In this document: positions 37,363-46,264 of the stretch, in pieces
How the letters are laid out: each line of letters starts with the position of its first letter
Position numbering within the stretch: the first letter of the stretch is position 1
Assembly (NCBI RefSeq): GCF_003967555.1
Contig: NZ_BIFS01000002.1
Span: 1-64,000, forward strand
Reading direction: 5' to 3'
Source: Dictyobacter kobayashii
GTDB lineage: Bacteria; Chloroflexota; Ktedonobacteria; Ktedonobacterales; Ktedonobacteraceae
DNA: 64,000 nt
Program-made: the position numbers and the translations under genes
Notes under the pieces: generated by a model
The model's input: the letters and a program-made list of their open reading frames with translations, nothing else
What the model was told of the DNA's origin: nothing
Database searches by the model: none

Positions 37363-38310
37363 TCAGGAACGGAATTCTAGCACCAGGCGTCCCCGTACGC
37401 CACCGGCCTCGAAGCGGCGATGCGCCTCCGGGGCCTGCTCGGCAGGCAACACATCGGCCACGCGCAGTGTCAGCGTGTGATCCTCGACCTGGCGCACCAG
37501 CTTTTCGAGCGCCGCGGTATTGGTCGCGGCACTCATCACCATGATCCTGTGGATCGTGATATTGCGCTCGCTCGGACCCTCCCAGCCGCGGATCACTGCC
37601 AGTCCACCGCCATCGGCGATCGCGGGTAGCGCGCGTCCGTTGAGCACGGCGCCGTCGGCCAGGCCGGGCACACCCTCAGGAACCATTGAACGCACAAGTG
37701 ACGCGAATGTATCGCCGCGTTCAAGCACGTAGTCCGCGCCCAGTGAGCGCACCAGTTGCTCGTCAGACGGCGCGGTGTCCGCGATCACCTTCAGACCATC
37801 AGCCTTGCCCAACTGAATAACGTAGCCGCCGAAGGCACCCGCCGCCCCCGTAACCGCCAGCAGTTGTCCCGGCTGCAGCGCCAGTGCATCGAGCGCCAGG
37901 CGCGCGGTCATCGCGTTCATCAGCAGCGTCGAGGCAGCCGGGAAGTCTACGCCGGCTGGTGCGTGCACGACCGAGGCGGCGGGCACAACGACTTGCTCGG
38001 CGTACGCACCTCCATGCGGCCCGCTCGGTACTATCAGCGCCACCACGCGATCACCGATCTTCAGACGACCATCGGCGCCGGGACCCAACTCATCGATTAC
38101 GCCCGCTGCATCCATGCCGGGAATATAAGGTCCCGGGCGTCCTTCCAGTCGCGTCGCCTGTAGACCCGCGCGGAACGCCGTATCGGTCGGATTCACCGCC
38201 GCGGCATACACGCGAATACGCACCTCGCCATTCCCCGCATGTGGCTCTGGCAACTCCACCACCTGCAGTGCCTCGGGTCCACCGAATGATGTTACTCCTA
38301 CTGCTTTCAT
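37363..38310 (-). CDS. Quinone oxidoreductase-like medium-chain dehydrogenase
   Basis: From the ATG at 38310 the protein has 315 residues. The N-terminal GroES-like domain reads MKAVGVTSFGGPEALQVVEL and VNPTDTAFRAG. The catalytic-domain nucleotide-binding motif is AVTGAAGAFGGYVIQLGKA, followed by VIADTAPSDEQLVRSLGADYV. The absence of structural zinc cysteines puts it in the zeta-crystallin/quinone reductase group of NADPH-dependent enzymes. It lies downstream of the PQQ propeller on the same strand, separated by a hairpin. A longer frame reaching 38418 uses a poor start. Confidence 0.9.
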   Translation of the reverse strand: MKAVGVTSFGGPEALQVVELPEPHAGNGEVRIRVYAAAVNPTDTAFRAGLQATRLEGRPGPYIPGMDAAGVIDELGPGADGRLKIGDRVVALIVPSGPHGGAYAEQVVVPAASVVHAPAGVDFPAASTLLMNAMTARLALDALALQPGQLLAVTGAAGAFGGYVIQLGKADGLKVIADTAPSDEQLVRSLGADYVLERGDTFASLVRSMVPEGVPGLADGAVLNGRALPAIADGGGLAVIRGWEGPSERNITIHRIMVMSAATNTAALEKLVRQVEDHTLTLRVADVLPAEQAPEAHRRFEAGGVRGRLVLEFRS

Positions 38311-38393
38311 ATATCTATTTACCTCTTTCGTCAGTGTGTGTAGCATACGTTTATGACACGTAAAAGGCATGCATAAAAATGCACAAAGCGCCT

Positions 38394-38415
38394 GGCCAGC
38401 CCAGAAGGGCTGGCC
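38394..38415 (-). terminator. 9-bp GC hairpin between PQQ protein and oxidoreductase
   Basis: ggccagccc (38394-38402) and gggctggcc (38407-38415) pair perfectly around agaa. It lies 57 bases after the stop of the PQQ propeller on the minus strand, a natural terminator position. Near it (38442-38461) is a partial relative of the MITE-like arm at 30176. Confidence 0.55.
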
Positions 38416-38471
38416 CATATTCCTTAAGTTCGCGCCTATGGGGGCAAGCCCGGCACCTACGATGACCTTGT

Positions 38472-40471
38472 CTATACTGGTGTGACTGGCCTTTTTTCTT
38501 CTGAGGAGATGTATAGCTGGTTGAATGCGTACAGGTTGTGATCATTGGAGCCGACATAGACCAGTCCATTGACCACGGTTGGTGAGGAGACAATGTTATC
38601 TCCTGTGGTATACTTCCAGAGCTTCTCGCCGGTCCGGCTATTCAACGCATAGAGCGAGTGATCATGGGAACCAATGTAGATAACGCCTTCCGCTACTGCT
38701 GGCGACGAATTTATAATCCCGCCAGTGGCATAGCGCCAGTGCTCGTTACCCGTGCGGGCATCAAGGGCGTACAGATGATGGTCATGGGAACCAACATAGA
38801 CGATGCCCTCCGCCACAGTCGGTGTCGAGTCGATCATATCTCCGGCCTGGTAGCTCCACAGTTTCTGGCCCGTATTGGCATCCAGGGCATAGAGGCTATG
38901 ATCATGCGAACCAACATAGAGGACGCCATTGACGATCGTGGCTGAGGATTGGATGCCATCTCCGGTCTCGTAGAGCCAGCGTACAGCCCCATCGAGAACT
39001 GCTAGCGCGTAGAGCGAGTGATCATGGGAACCGACATAGACGGTATCTCCAGCCACCGCTGGCGAGGCGTGGATATGACCTCCGGTAGTAAAGTTCCAGA
39101 ATTTCTCCCCGGTATACACGTCAAATGCATAGATTCGCTGGTCCTCTGAGCCAACGAAGACCATCCCACGAGCTACCGTTGGCGAAGAGAGGATAGCCCC
39201 GTGCGTGGCATAACTCCACAGTTTTCCGCCTGTGCTGGCTGAAAGCGCATAGAGCTTACGATCCATCGAACCAACATAGATTATCTCTTCGAAGACGGCG
39301 GGCGATGAGTGGACGAAGCTCCCGGTGAGGTAGTCCCATATTTCTTCTCCGGTGAGCGCATCCAGGGCATAGACGTGATGATCATATGAACCAACATAGA
39401 CCACCTGATCCGCTGCAAGTGGCGAGGATTGCACCTTCCCACGTGTTGTATAGATCCACAGCATGTCGCTGGCGAACGCGTAAACGCTTTTATCCTCCGA
39501 GCTAACATAGAGCATGCCCCTGGTAATAGTTGGCGCGGAGACAAGCGCGCCACCAGTGCAATAGCTCCAGAGCTTCTTGCCCGTTGAGGCGTCCAGAGCG
39601 TATAGCGTATGGTCATGCGAGCCGATGTAGACCACGTCTTCGACTACCAGTGGTGGTGCATCAATGGCGCCACTGGAGCTGAAGTGCCAGCGTTCGCGCC
39701 CTGTGCGGGTATCCAGGGCGTGTAGGGTGCCGCTATGTGAACCAATATAAACGGTGCCATTGGCAACAACCGGTGAAGAAAGTATGATATCCTCAGTTTG
39801 ATAGCTCCATAACTTCTTGCCTGTGTCGGCTTCAAGCGCATAGAGCATGTGATCATGTGAACCAATGTAGACGACGCCATCAGCAATAGCTGGCGAGGCG
39901 CTAATTTTGTCCTTCGTGTTATAGCGCCAGGACGTGGCACCTGTTAAGGCATCAATAGCATAGAGCGTGTGGTCCCATGAGCCGATATACACAACCCCTT
40001 CGGCAACGACTGGCGCGGACTTGATCTCTCCACCAGTGCGATAGCTCCAGAGCAGATCTCCCGTGTCGGCAAAGACGTAGAGCGCATGATCGGTCGAGCC
40101 AACATATACTGTGTCAGCAGCGAATGCGGGGGAGGCTTCGATCGCGTCGCCCGTCGAGTAGCTCCACAAAAGGGCTCCTGTTTCGGCTTCAAGCGCGTAG
40201 AGCGCGTGATCAGTCGAGCCAATATACACGGTGTCATCAGTTACAGTTGGTGCCGCGACGATGTCGTTCTGCGTCGCGAAGTTCCAGCGCGGCTTCCCGG
40301 TTCGGGCGTCCAGCGCGTACACGTTATGATCCCGTGAGCCGACATACGCGAGCGCACCGACTACTACTGGCGCGGACTCGATCGCCCCCCGGTTGTATAC
40401 GTCCATATTCTCTTCAAACGAGATACATTTGCGGCATAGATGATTGTGCTGTGATGAGTATGCTGCACCAT
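38472..40471 (-). pseudogene. PQQ-type beta-propeller protein of 16 blades, one-base frameshift at a G run
   Basis: The best start is an ATG at 40471 with AAAGGAGG five bases upstream, opening MVQHTHHSTIIYAANVSRLK and RIWTYTTGG. At a G-run (G6 at 40385-40390) one base is missing, and the reading continues 38 more blades-residues per unit in another frame to 38472. The rest is 15 near-identical units of about 40 residues with Y(V/I)GSxDHxLYALDAxTG and a closing W-x-Y motif. With the first WTY restored there are 16 W motifs, fitting two eight-bladed propellers. There is no signal peptide, so the protein may be cytosolic. Catalytic dehydrogenase residues for PQQ were not seen; a binding or scaffold role is more likely. 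The intact-frame alternative starts at 40406 (MDVYNRG). Confidence 0.85.
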
Positions 40472-40727
40472 CCCAACCTCCTTTGAAAGGTATAATCTTC
40501 AGGAGCGAGAGACGACCTGCCCCGGATATAGGATTACTGCAAAGCACGCAACAAAAGAAGGAAATGTTTCAGATATTCATTGCATGGTGTTTGATTACTT
40601 TGTGGATGGCAAACTCAAAGAAAGCCGGCTTTTGATGAACACCATGAGGCTCATGGCGACAGCCTGGTGCTGTCCCACCAGCAGGACAGACCAGTTAATC
40701 ACCTCTATAGCCCTTCTGGCATGGAGG
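40472..40727. other. Intergenic, promoter of the PQQ protein
   Basis: About 250 bases with no gene. It carries the ribosome-binding site of the PQQ propeller (CAAAGGAGG) and a diffuse AT-rich zone near 40560 that could hold the promoter. Confidence 0.4.
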
Positions 40728-40764
40728 CAAAGAACTCGGTTATGAGCAACGGCCGAGTTCTTTG
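40728..40764 (-). terminator. 12-bp hairpin downstream of the LigD-like gene
   Basis: caaagaactcgg (40728-40739) and ccgagttctttg (40753-40764) are perfect complements with a 13-base loop. It lies 37 bases beyond the stop of the phosphoesterase gene. Confidence 0.7.
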
Positions 40765-40800
40765 TCGTTGTGAGACGAGAGGTTGGCTTGAGAAGAGAGT

Positions 40801-41370
40801 TTACGCTTCTCCCAGTCGTTTTCCTGTGATGACTGATCGATCTTGCTGGAGGATGTCGGCCTCAGAGGCGTATTGATCCCGTTTCTTGATTAGTAGCCAG
40901 CTCTTTTCGCCCATGCGTTTTTGTCTGATGAGCGCGAATTCCCCTTGCAATTTTTCCCCGAACAGCAGAAAACGGAGATTCCCCTGGTCAAGTTGCTTTC
41001 TTACCTGCTCCTGCATGGCATCTCTGGTCTGGCCTGCCAATGGTCGGTATGTGCCCTGATCCCAGATGATGACTTCTCCCGCGCCATATCCACCCTCCGC
41101 GATCATCCCTTCGAAGGTGCGATACTCGAAGGGATGATCTCCTACCATGATGGCCAGGCGCTTCTCATTCGGATTGAGTGAGGGGCCCTTCGGCACAGCC
41201 CAGCTTTTCAAGACGCCATCGAGTTCCAGCCGAAAATCGTAATGAAGATGGGATGCCTGGTGCTTCTGTACCACAAAGACAAGGTCGTCTGGCTTTTTCC
41301 CCACCGTTCCCCCCGATTCCGACCCTTCAGGGGCATGGCTCCTTTGTTCATGAAATGCGTCGAGGTTCAT
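40801..41370 (-). CDS. Stand-alone LigD-type 3'-phosphoesterase domain protein
   Basis: From the ATG at 41370 (GGAGG six bases upstream) the protein has 189 residues. It matches the phosphoesterase module of bacterial DNA ligase D: FVVQKHQASHLHYDFRLELD (metal-binding His/His/Asp), GVLKSWAVPKGPSLNPNEKR, FEGMIAEGGYGAGEVIIWD and FALIRQKRMGEKSWLLIKK. The domain trims 3' phosphates and ribonucleotides at DNA breaks during non-homologous end joining. Ligase and polymerase modules are absent here, so it is a free-standing form. Ku and LigD partners, if present, lie elsewhere. Confidence 0.92.
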   Translation of the reverse strand: MNLDAFHEQRSHAPEGSESGGTVGKKPDDLVFVVQKHQASHLHYDFRLELDGVLKSWAVPKGPSLNPNEKRLAIMVGDHPFEYRTFEGMIAEGGYGAGEVIIWDQGTYRPLAGQTRDAMQEQVRKQLDQGNLRFLLFGEKLQGEFALIRQKRMGEKSWLLIKKRDQYASEADILQQDRSVITGKRLGEA

Positions 41371-41491
41371 AGCGTTCCTCCATCGCACATAGACCTTCTT
41401 TCAACGAATAATTATCAAATGAATCAAAAAGAATAGTATATAATATTCGCATGCTTACATCGAAAATACACTTGAGGAGAGTATAATCATC

Positions 41492-42055
41492 ATGGGCTTA
41501 AATATCCACCTGCACACCTTTCCGACCTTAGAAACAGAACGCCTGATCTTACGGCAACTCGCAGCAACGGATGCGCAGGATTCCTTCCTCTTTCTGTCCG
41601 ATGAAGAGAATATACGCTACTACGATCCAGCTCCGATGACACGGCTCGAACAGGCGGAAAAGAGTATTGAACGTCATCGAAGGCGTTTTGCTCAACATGA
41701 AGCACTACGCTGGGGCATCATATTGAAGGGAGAGAACAGGGTCATCGGCAACGGTGGATATTCATGGGATGCCGATAATCGACTTGCAGTCCTGAGCTAT
41801 ATTCTCTCAAAACACTATTGGAATAAAGGGATCATGACAGAGGCCCTGACCGCGATTATTCAGTTTGGCTTCGAACACATTCACTTGCATCGCATTGAAG
41901 CTCAGGTTGCGTATCCCAATCTCGCTTCCGCACGCCTGCTCGAAAAGCTCGGCTTTCAGGAAGAAGGACGCCTCCGCGATCGTCAATATGTCAACAACCA
42001 GTTCGTTGACGAAAGAATATTTGCGCTCATCAATACCAACAACGTGGACGAATAA
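41492..42055 (+). CDS. GNAT N-acetyltransferase, RimJ/RimL-type
   Basis: The protein has 187 residues. TERLILRQLAATDAQD at the N-terminus, WGIILKGENRVIGNGGYSWD (central beta strand) and YWNKGIMTEALTAIIQFGFE (acetyl-CoA-binding region) fit GNAT enzymes. EAQVAYPNLASARLLEKLGF and EGRLRDRQ are typical of the RimJ/RimL ribosomal-protein group, which also covers small-molecule acetylation. GAGGAGAGTATAATCATC precedes the ATG at 41492. It is transcribed away from the LigD-like gene through a 120-base AT-rich divergent promoter. Confidence 0.9.
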   Translation: MGLNIHLHTFPTLETERLILRQLAATDAQDSFLFLSDEENIRYYDPAPMTRLEQAEKSIERHRRRFAQHEALRWGIILKGENRVIGNGGYSWDADNRLAVLSYILSKHYWNKGIMTEALTAIIQFGFEHIHLHRIEAQVAYPNLASARLLEKLGFQEEGRLRDRQYVNNQFVDERIFALINTNNVDE

Positions 42056-42119
42056 ATTTTCCCTTGCTAGCCTGGACAATGAACCAAAATTGACCTTGCC
42101 CCGGTTTGGTAGAGTGTTC

Positions 42120-42490
42120 AGCTGTGAAAGCTGAACTGTTGAAAACCATCAAAATGTTGATAGGAGTGCTAAGAGTTCCTTGGAATGTCTTTTTGTGCGT
42201 GCTCCTCAGAGTCAATTGGACTCAGATAGCCAAACGATGAGTGACGACGGACCCGATTGTAAAAGGCCTCCAGGTACGCAAAAAGCGTAGATCGTGCTAC
42301 TGCTCGGCTGGGAAAGGTCACACGATAGACACATTCTTCCTTCACGGTCCCGAAGAAGCTTTCCATGAGGGCGTGTCATAACAATTGGCTTTTCGGCTCA
42401 TGCTTACCCGGATGCCAACTTGCCTCAAGAGAGCGCGATAGCCCTGGCTGGTAAACTCACTCCCACGACCAGAACGTATCAAGGACTCTT
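42120..42490 (-). pseudogene. IS3-family orfB C-terminal remnant
   Basis: On the minus strand RSGRGSEFTSQGYRALLRQV and GIRVSMSRKANCYD (42480-42370) are followed in another frame by MESFFGTVKEECVYRV and FYNRVRRHSSFGYLSP (42366-42200). This is the end of the DDE integrase domain of IS3 OrfB, with the catalytic Glu in ESFFGTVK. A frameshift near 42366 and absence of the earlier part show decay. It sits against the 3' end of the zinc-ribbon gene. Confidence 0.8.
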
Positions 42491-42494
42491 CTAA

Positions 42495-42728
42495 TCACTT
42501 TCGATCCCGTACTCCCTGCACTCCTTCTTTCATCGCACAATTCGCACAGCAATAGAAGACGCCATCCGCTTCTACACCATGCCCAATAATCCGGCAACCA
42601 CAGTGGTGACAGGGAGGTGCCAGAGTGGTAATCGCACATTCAAAGCTGTCGAAGATATGCCTCTTCCCGCCCATAACCACCTCAAAGATTTTGTCGTATT
42701 CATTGCCACATAATTCGCATTGTGCCAT
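42495..42728 (-). CDS. Small zinc-ribbon protein of unknown function
   Basis: The protein has 77 residues and eight or more cysteines. CELCGNEYDKIFEV, FDSFECAITTLAPPCHHCGC and VFYCCANCAMKEGV form two or three likely zinc-binding knuckles. No enzyme domain is visible. AGGAGGATGAT stands before the ATG at 42728. The IS3 remnant begins at its stop, so the last residues may have been altered by the insertion. Small proteins of this type are often conserved hypothetical. Confidence 0.75.
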   Translation of the reverse strand: MAQCELCGNEYDKIFEVVMGGKRHIFDSFECAITTLAPPCHHCGCRIIGHGVEADGVFYCCANCAMKEGVQGVRDRK

Positions 42729-42960
42729 ACATCATCCTCCTTTTATAGAAATCGAGGGGAGGTCTCATTTAGAATCCCTCTTTCACTATACACAAGGGAC
42801 CGAAACACGTTTTTCTGTCGGCACTGGCGCTCTTCAACTGGTAGCGTTGCAAAAAATTTTAAGCTCATCAAAATTATGCGTACTTGAAAATCGGATTAGA
42901 GCAAAACGCGGCATCCTGGCGATGCGCCGCAGCATTGCCAGCTAAGAGATATGCACACAT

Positions 42961-42991
42961 ACACAGAGGCGTTGCATGGACGCCTCTGTGT
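42961..42991. repeat. 11-bp perfect hairpin in the MarR upstream region
   Basis: acacagaggcg (42961-42971) and cgcctctgtgt (42981-42991) are exact complements around a 9-base loop. It may end an upstream transcript or serve as a regulatory palindrome. Confidence 0.5.
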
Positions 42992-43055
42992 ATAATGTGA
43001 CTTCATCACGCCATTGACCAGCTTCATTCTTCCTGCTATACTTACATTAATCGTT

Positions 43056-43075
43056 GACTAAGTTAGCTAATGAAT
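43056..43075. promoter_or_regulatory. Candidate MarR operator
   Basis: gactaagttagctaatgaat contains TTAGCTAA, a perfect 8-bp palindrome, 50-65 bases before the MarR ATG. Repressor autoregulation is usual for this family. Confidence 0.4.
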
Positions 43076-43122
43076 AGTGTAGACACAAATCTATCAGTCG
43101 TTACTCGGAGGGAGCATGCTTT

Positions 43123-43572
43123 ATGCATGAGAATCAGTCACCCAGGCAGGAGGGGGAAACACCAGCTGAGGAGGTGCAGATCGCGTTGATCGCTGCGGCC
43201 CTCGATCGCTGGTACGCGGATATGGGACGACAATTTGGTCCGCTCTCACGACCACAGCGACGTATGCTGCGCCTGCTGAGTACGGATACGCCTGTGCGCG
43301 TCGGCGACCTGGGAGAACAGCTCGGCCTGACAACGGCGGGTACGACACGCATGCTCGACAAACTTGAGGGACTGGGCTACGCGCTGCGTTCGCGCAGCGA
43401 ACAGCATGATCAACGCCAGGTCTACGTGACGCTGACGCCACAGGGCGCATCAGCCCTGCAGGAGGCGGACCAGGTGTTCCTGGCACGCATGCACACATAT
43501 CTGCGACGTCTTAGCGCTGAGGAGCGGGGCACACTCGCTGATCTGCTACAAATACTCGGCACACAATCATAA
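43123..43572 (+). CDS. MarR-family transcriptional regulator
   Basis: The protein has 149 residues with the winged-helix core: SRPQRRMLRLLSTDTPVRVG, DLGEQLGLTTAGTTRMLDKL, GLGYALRSRSEQHDQRQVYV (wing) and the C-terminal dimerisation helices. It probably represses itself and the ABC exporter that follows after about 100 bases. Inducers are commonly phenolic or hydrophobic compounds. GGAGGGAGCATGCTTT precedes the ATG at 43123, leaving a loose spacing. Confidence 0.92.
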   Translation: MHENQSPRQEGETPAEEVQIALIAAALDRWYADMGRQFGPLSRPQRRMLRLLSTDTPVRVGDLGEQLGLTTAGTTRMLDKLEGLGYALRSRSEQHDQRQVYVTLTPQGASALQEADQVFLARMHTYLRRLSAEERGTLADLLQILGTQS

Positions 43573-43674
43573 CCTCGCCTTATCACGATGCAGGGAAGGG
43601 AACGCCGCCGCTCCCATACCATACTGCTTCAAGGAGAGAAGACGCTTCACCAATCGATCAAGGAGATACAAAGT

Positions 43675-45582
43675 ATGGGAATGTCTGGTGGCAGCCGTTT
43701 CGGCGGGATGGGTGGAGGGATGGCGACGCTCTGGAATCAGCAACGTTCGTTGCGCTATCTCAGAGATGGCAAGCCTGATATCAAACACACGTTGGGACTC
43801 GTCTGGCAGGCATTGCGCGTCTATAGCTGGCAGCTCGCGCTGGGGACGCTGGTGATGATCCTGGGGGTTGGAGTAGGGTTGATCCCGCCATTGTTGATTC
43901 GCACGCTGATCGATACAGCGATCCCACACCACGAGTACCGCCTGGTCTTTTTGCTTGGCGGGGGACTGGTGCTCTTCCCTGTAGGGAGCGCGCTGCTGGG
44001 GCTGGGACAAAACTACCTGAGCATTGTGATCGCGCAGGGGATGATTGCCGATCTGCGCCGGCGCCTCTACCGGCATGTGCAGGCGCAGGGGCTGGAGTTC
44101 TTTACCTGGACGCGGGCCGGTGAGATCCATACGCGTTTTCTCAATGACGCGGGTGGTCTACAAAATGTGCTGACACAATCCTTTCTGGGGACCGTTGCCA
44201 ATGTGTTCACGCTGATCGGGACCCTGGTGGTGATGGCGTGCATCAACTGGCAGCTGGCCTTGATTACAGCAGTGGTGCTGCCGGCATTCGCCTTCCCGAT
44301 CCTGCACTTTGGGCAGCGGCGCTACGCGGCGATGGAACGAGCTCAGGCCGCGCTCGGCGACCTCTCGGTGGTGCTGGAAGAGACGCTGAGCCTTTCTGGC
44401 GCAATAGTGGTCAAGAGCTTTGGCACCGAAGAACGCGAGGCGAGCCGTTTTGAGGCGGTGAACACGCGGGCACGCCAGGAGCAGGTCAAGCAGCTGGCCA
44501 TCGGACAGTGGCTCTCGGTGGTTGTACAGGGACTGGCCGCGCTCGGACCTGCTCTGCTCTACACCTATGGCGCGTACCTGGTGATTACGCATCAGGTCGC
44601 GCTGGGGACCATTGTGGCCTTTGCCGCATACATGGCGCAGCTCTACGCGCCGGCCTCTTCATTGGTGGGTGCCAATGCAACGCTCCTGGGTGGCCTGGCA
44701 CTCTTCGACCGCGTCTTCCAGTATCTTGAGATACCAGCCAGTATTCCGGAACCGGACATCCCTTGTCCTCTGCCGGCCGAACCGAGCGAGGGTATTGCCT
44801 TCGAGCATGTGAACTTTCGCTATCCTGGCAAGGCCCAGGCCCAGGAGGTGCTGCACGATGTCTCATTCGTCGCGCCCCCTGGCCAGCTCACCGCGCTGGT
44901 AGGACCCAGCGGCGCCGGGAAATCAACACTGCTGTCGCTTGCCGCGCGCTTTTACGATCCCACCAGTGGACACGTTCTGCTGGACGGCATTCCGCTCACC
45001 GACGTAGCGCAGCGCGATCTGCGCCAGCACCTGGCGGTGGTCACACAGGAACTGTTTCTCTTCCATGCCAGTCTGCGCGAAAATATCTGCTATGGGGTTT
45101 CGGATGCCTTGGACGAGGCAGTAGCGCGGGTTGTAGAGGCGGCACAACTACAGGACCTGATCAATCGCCTGCCCGAGGGGCTGGAGACGATCGTTGGCGA
45201 ACGGGGATACCGGCTCTCGGGTGGCGAAAAGCAGCGCGTCGCCATCGCGCGCGCACTGCTGTGCCAGGCTCCGTACCTGCTGCTGGATGAAGCCACCAGC
45301 TCGCTCGATTCCCAGGCGGAACGACGCATCCAGGCCGCCCTAGAGAAACTCGTCGAGGGTCGCACTGTCATCGCGATCGCGCATCGACTCTCGACGATCC
45401 AGCGCGCCGACCAGATCCTGGTCGTGCAGCAAGGACGCATCGTCGAGCGGGGCACACATGCCTCCCTGCTGCAGCAATCGGGAGTCTACCAGCAGTTGTA
45501 CACGGCTCAGTTCGCTTCCACACAGACATCGTCCGCAGAGGAGATGCCACAGAACGATCAACATGTACAGCAAACGGTGTAA
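43675..45582 (+). CDS. ABC exporter, fused membrane and ATPase domains
   Basis: From the ATG at 43675 (AAGGAG nine bases upstream) the protein has 635 residues. It begins with a Gly-rich segment (SGGSRFGGMGGGM). Residues about 45-330 form six membrane helices of the exporter type. The ATPase domain has Walker A VGPSGAGKSTL, the Q-loop TQELFLFHASLREN, the signature LSGGEKQRVAIARAL, Walker B YLLLDEATSSLD and the H-loop IAHRLSTI. It would act as a homodimer, exporting drugs or lipids. It follows the MarR gene in an apparent two-gene operon. Confidence 0.93.
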   Translation: MGMSGGSRFGGMGGGMATLWNQQRSLRYLRDGKPDIKHTLGLVWQALRVYSWQLALGTLVMILGVGVGLIPPLLIRTLIDTAIPHHEYRLVFLLGGGLVLFPVGSALLGLGQNYLSIVIAQGMIADLRRRLYRHVQAQGLEFFTWTRAGEIHTRFLNDAGGLQNVLTQSFLGTVANVFTLIGTLVVMACINWQLALITAVVLPAFAFPILHFGQRRYAAMERAQAALGDLSVVLEETLSLSGAIVVKSFGTEEREASRFEAVNTRARQEQVKQLAIGQWLSVVVQGLAALGPALLYTYGAYLVITHQVALGTIVAFAAYMAQLYAPASSLVGANATLLGGLALFDRVFQYLEIPASIPEPDIPCPLPAEPSEGIAFEHVNFRYPGKAQAQEVLHDVSFVAPPGQLTALVGPSGAGKSTLLSLAARFYDPTSGHVLLDGIPLTDVAQRDLRQHLAVVTQELFLFHASLRENICYGVSDALDEAVARVVEAAQLQDLINRLPEGLETIVGERGYRLSGGEKQRVAIARALLCQAPYLLLDEATSSLDSQAERRIQAALEKLVEGRTVIAIAHRLSTIQRADQILVVQQGRIVERGTHASLLQQSGVYQQLYTAQFASTQTSSAEEMPQNDQHVQQTV

Positions 45583-46264
45583 ACCAGGTACCTGGACCGC
45601 ATAGTGTGCACGTGTGCGATAGCGATACTCATGAACAACGGAGCCCCTAAGTATGCAGAAGCTCTCCTTCATCTACGCCCAGGAAGGTGAACGAGTCCAC
45701 TACGATGCCTCATCGGCCTGGGAGAGGAGTGGAGCCATAGCGGACAGCATCCTCACACACAGCAAGGCGGGCAGGTCCAGCACATTGACCGAGCCTGCTC
45801 ACCTTGTTCCCCTCCCACTTTCCGTTCATAGTTTCATCTCATCTATCGATCAAATAACTCCACAAGGGGGCAGACACAGTCAATTCCATGTGTATTTGGT
45901 TTGATATTTTCTTCGCTTTTTGAGCGCTCCTTCTCCTGCGTCAACCTGCCTCCGTCCTCCCCCACGCGCTTTTTCTCCTCCTCCCTACTTCTCCCCAGGT
46001 CACCACGAAAAAAGTGATCATTTAATTTTCGCATTTACAGATCTATAGCATAGCAAGCATACTACGAAAGATTACAAAGAAACTGGCTAATCACAAACAT
46101 CAGATTAGTCGCAACATTCTCCATAAGAGAATCGTGTTACTTGGAGTCCACCGCGTCTGAAATCTTCCCATTCCTGCATATACCGGAAACTGCACTATGC
46201 AGGAAAAATCGCGGGTGGGCGTCTGTGCAAACAGACGAGAATAGCTATCACTTTTGGAGGATAC
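45583..46264. other. Long intergenic stretch without a recognised gene
   Basis: About 680 bases. One open frame (45653-45904) lacks a family match and is probably accidental. The pyrimidine-rich zone near 45900-46000 resembles the IS-debris zones at 6850-6950 and 9900-10020. The promoter of the SDR at 46265 should lie in its AT-rich last 200 bases. Confidence 0.35.

Larger units (their letters stand above)
42729..43122. other. Intergenic upstream of the MarR-ABC operon
   Basis: About 390 bases. A hairpin lies at 42961-42991. A candidate MarR box (gactaagttagctaatgaa, near 43056-43075) precedes a plausible promoter. No gene is supported. Confidence 0.4.

Noticed and set aside
39080..40337. 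Antisense open frames across the PQQ propeller
   Set aside because: Their repetition mirrors the propeller repeats on the other strand, so they are shadows.
45653..45904. Open frame of 83 codons in the long gap before the SDR gene
   Set aside because: No ribosome-binding site, no family resemblance, and composition like the surrounding IS-debris zones.
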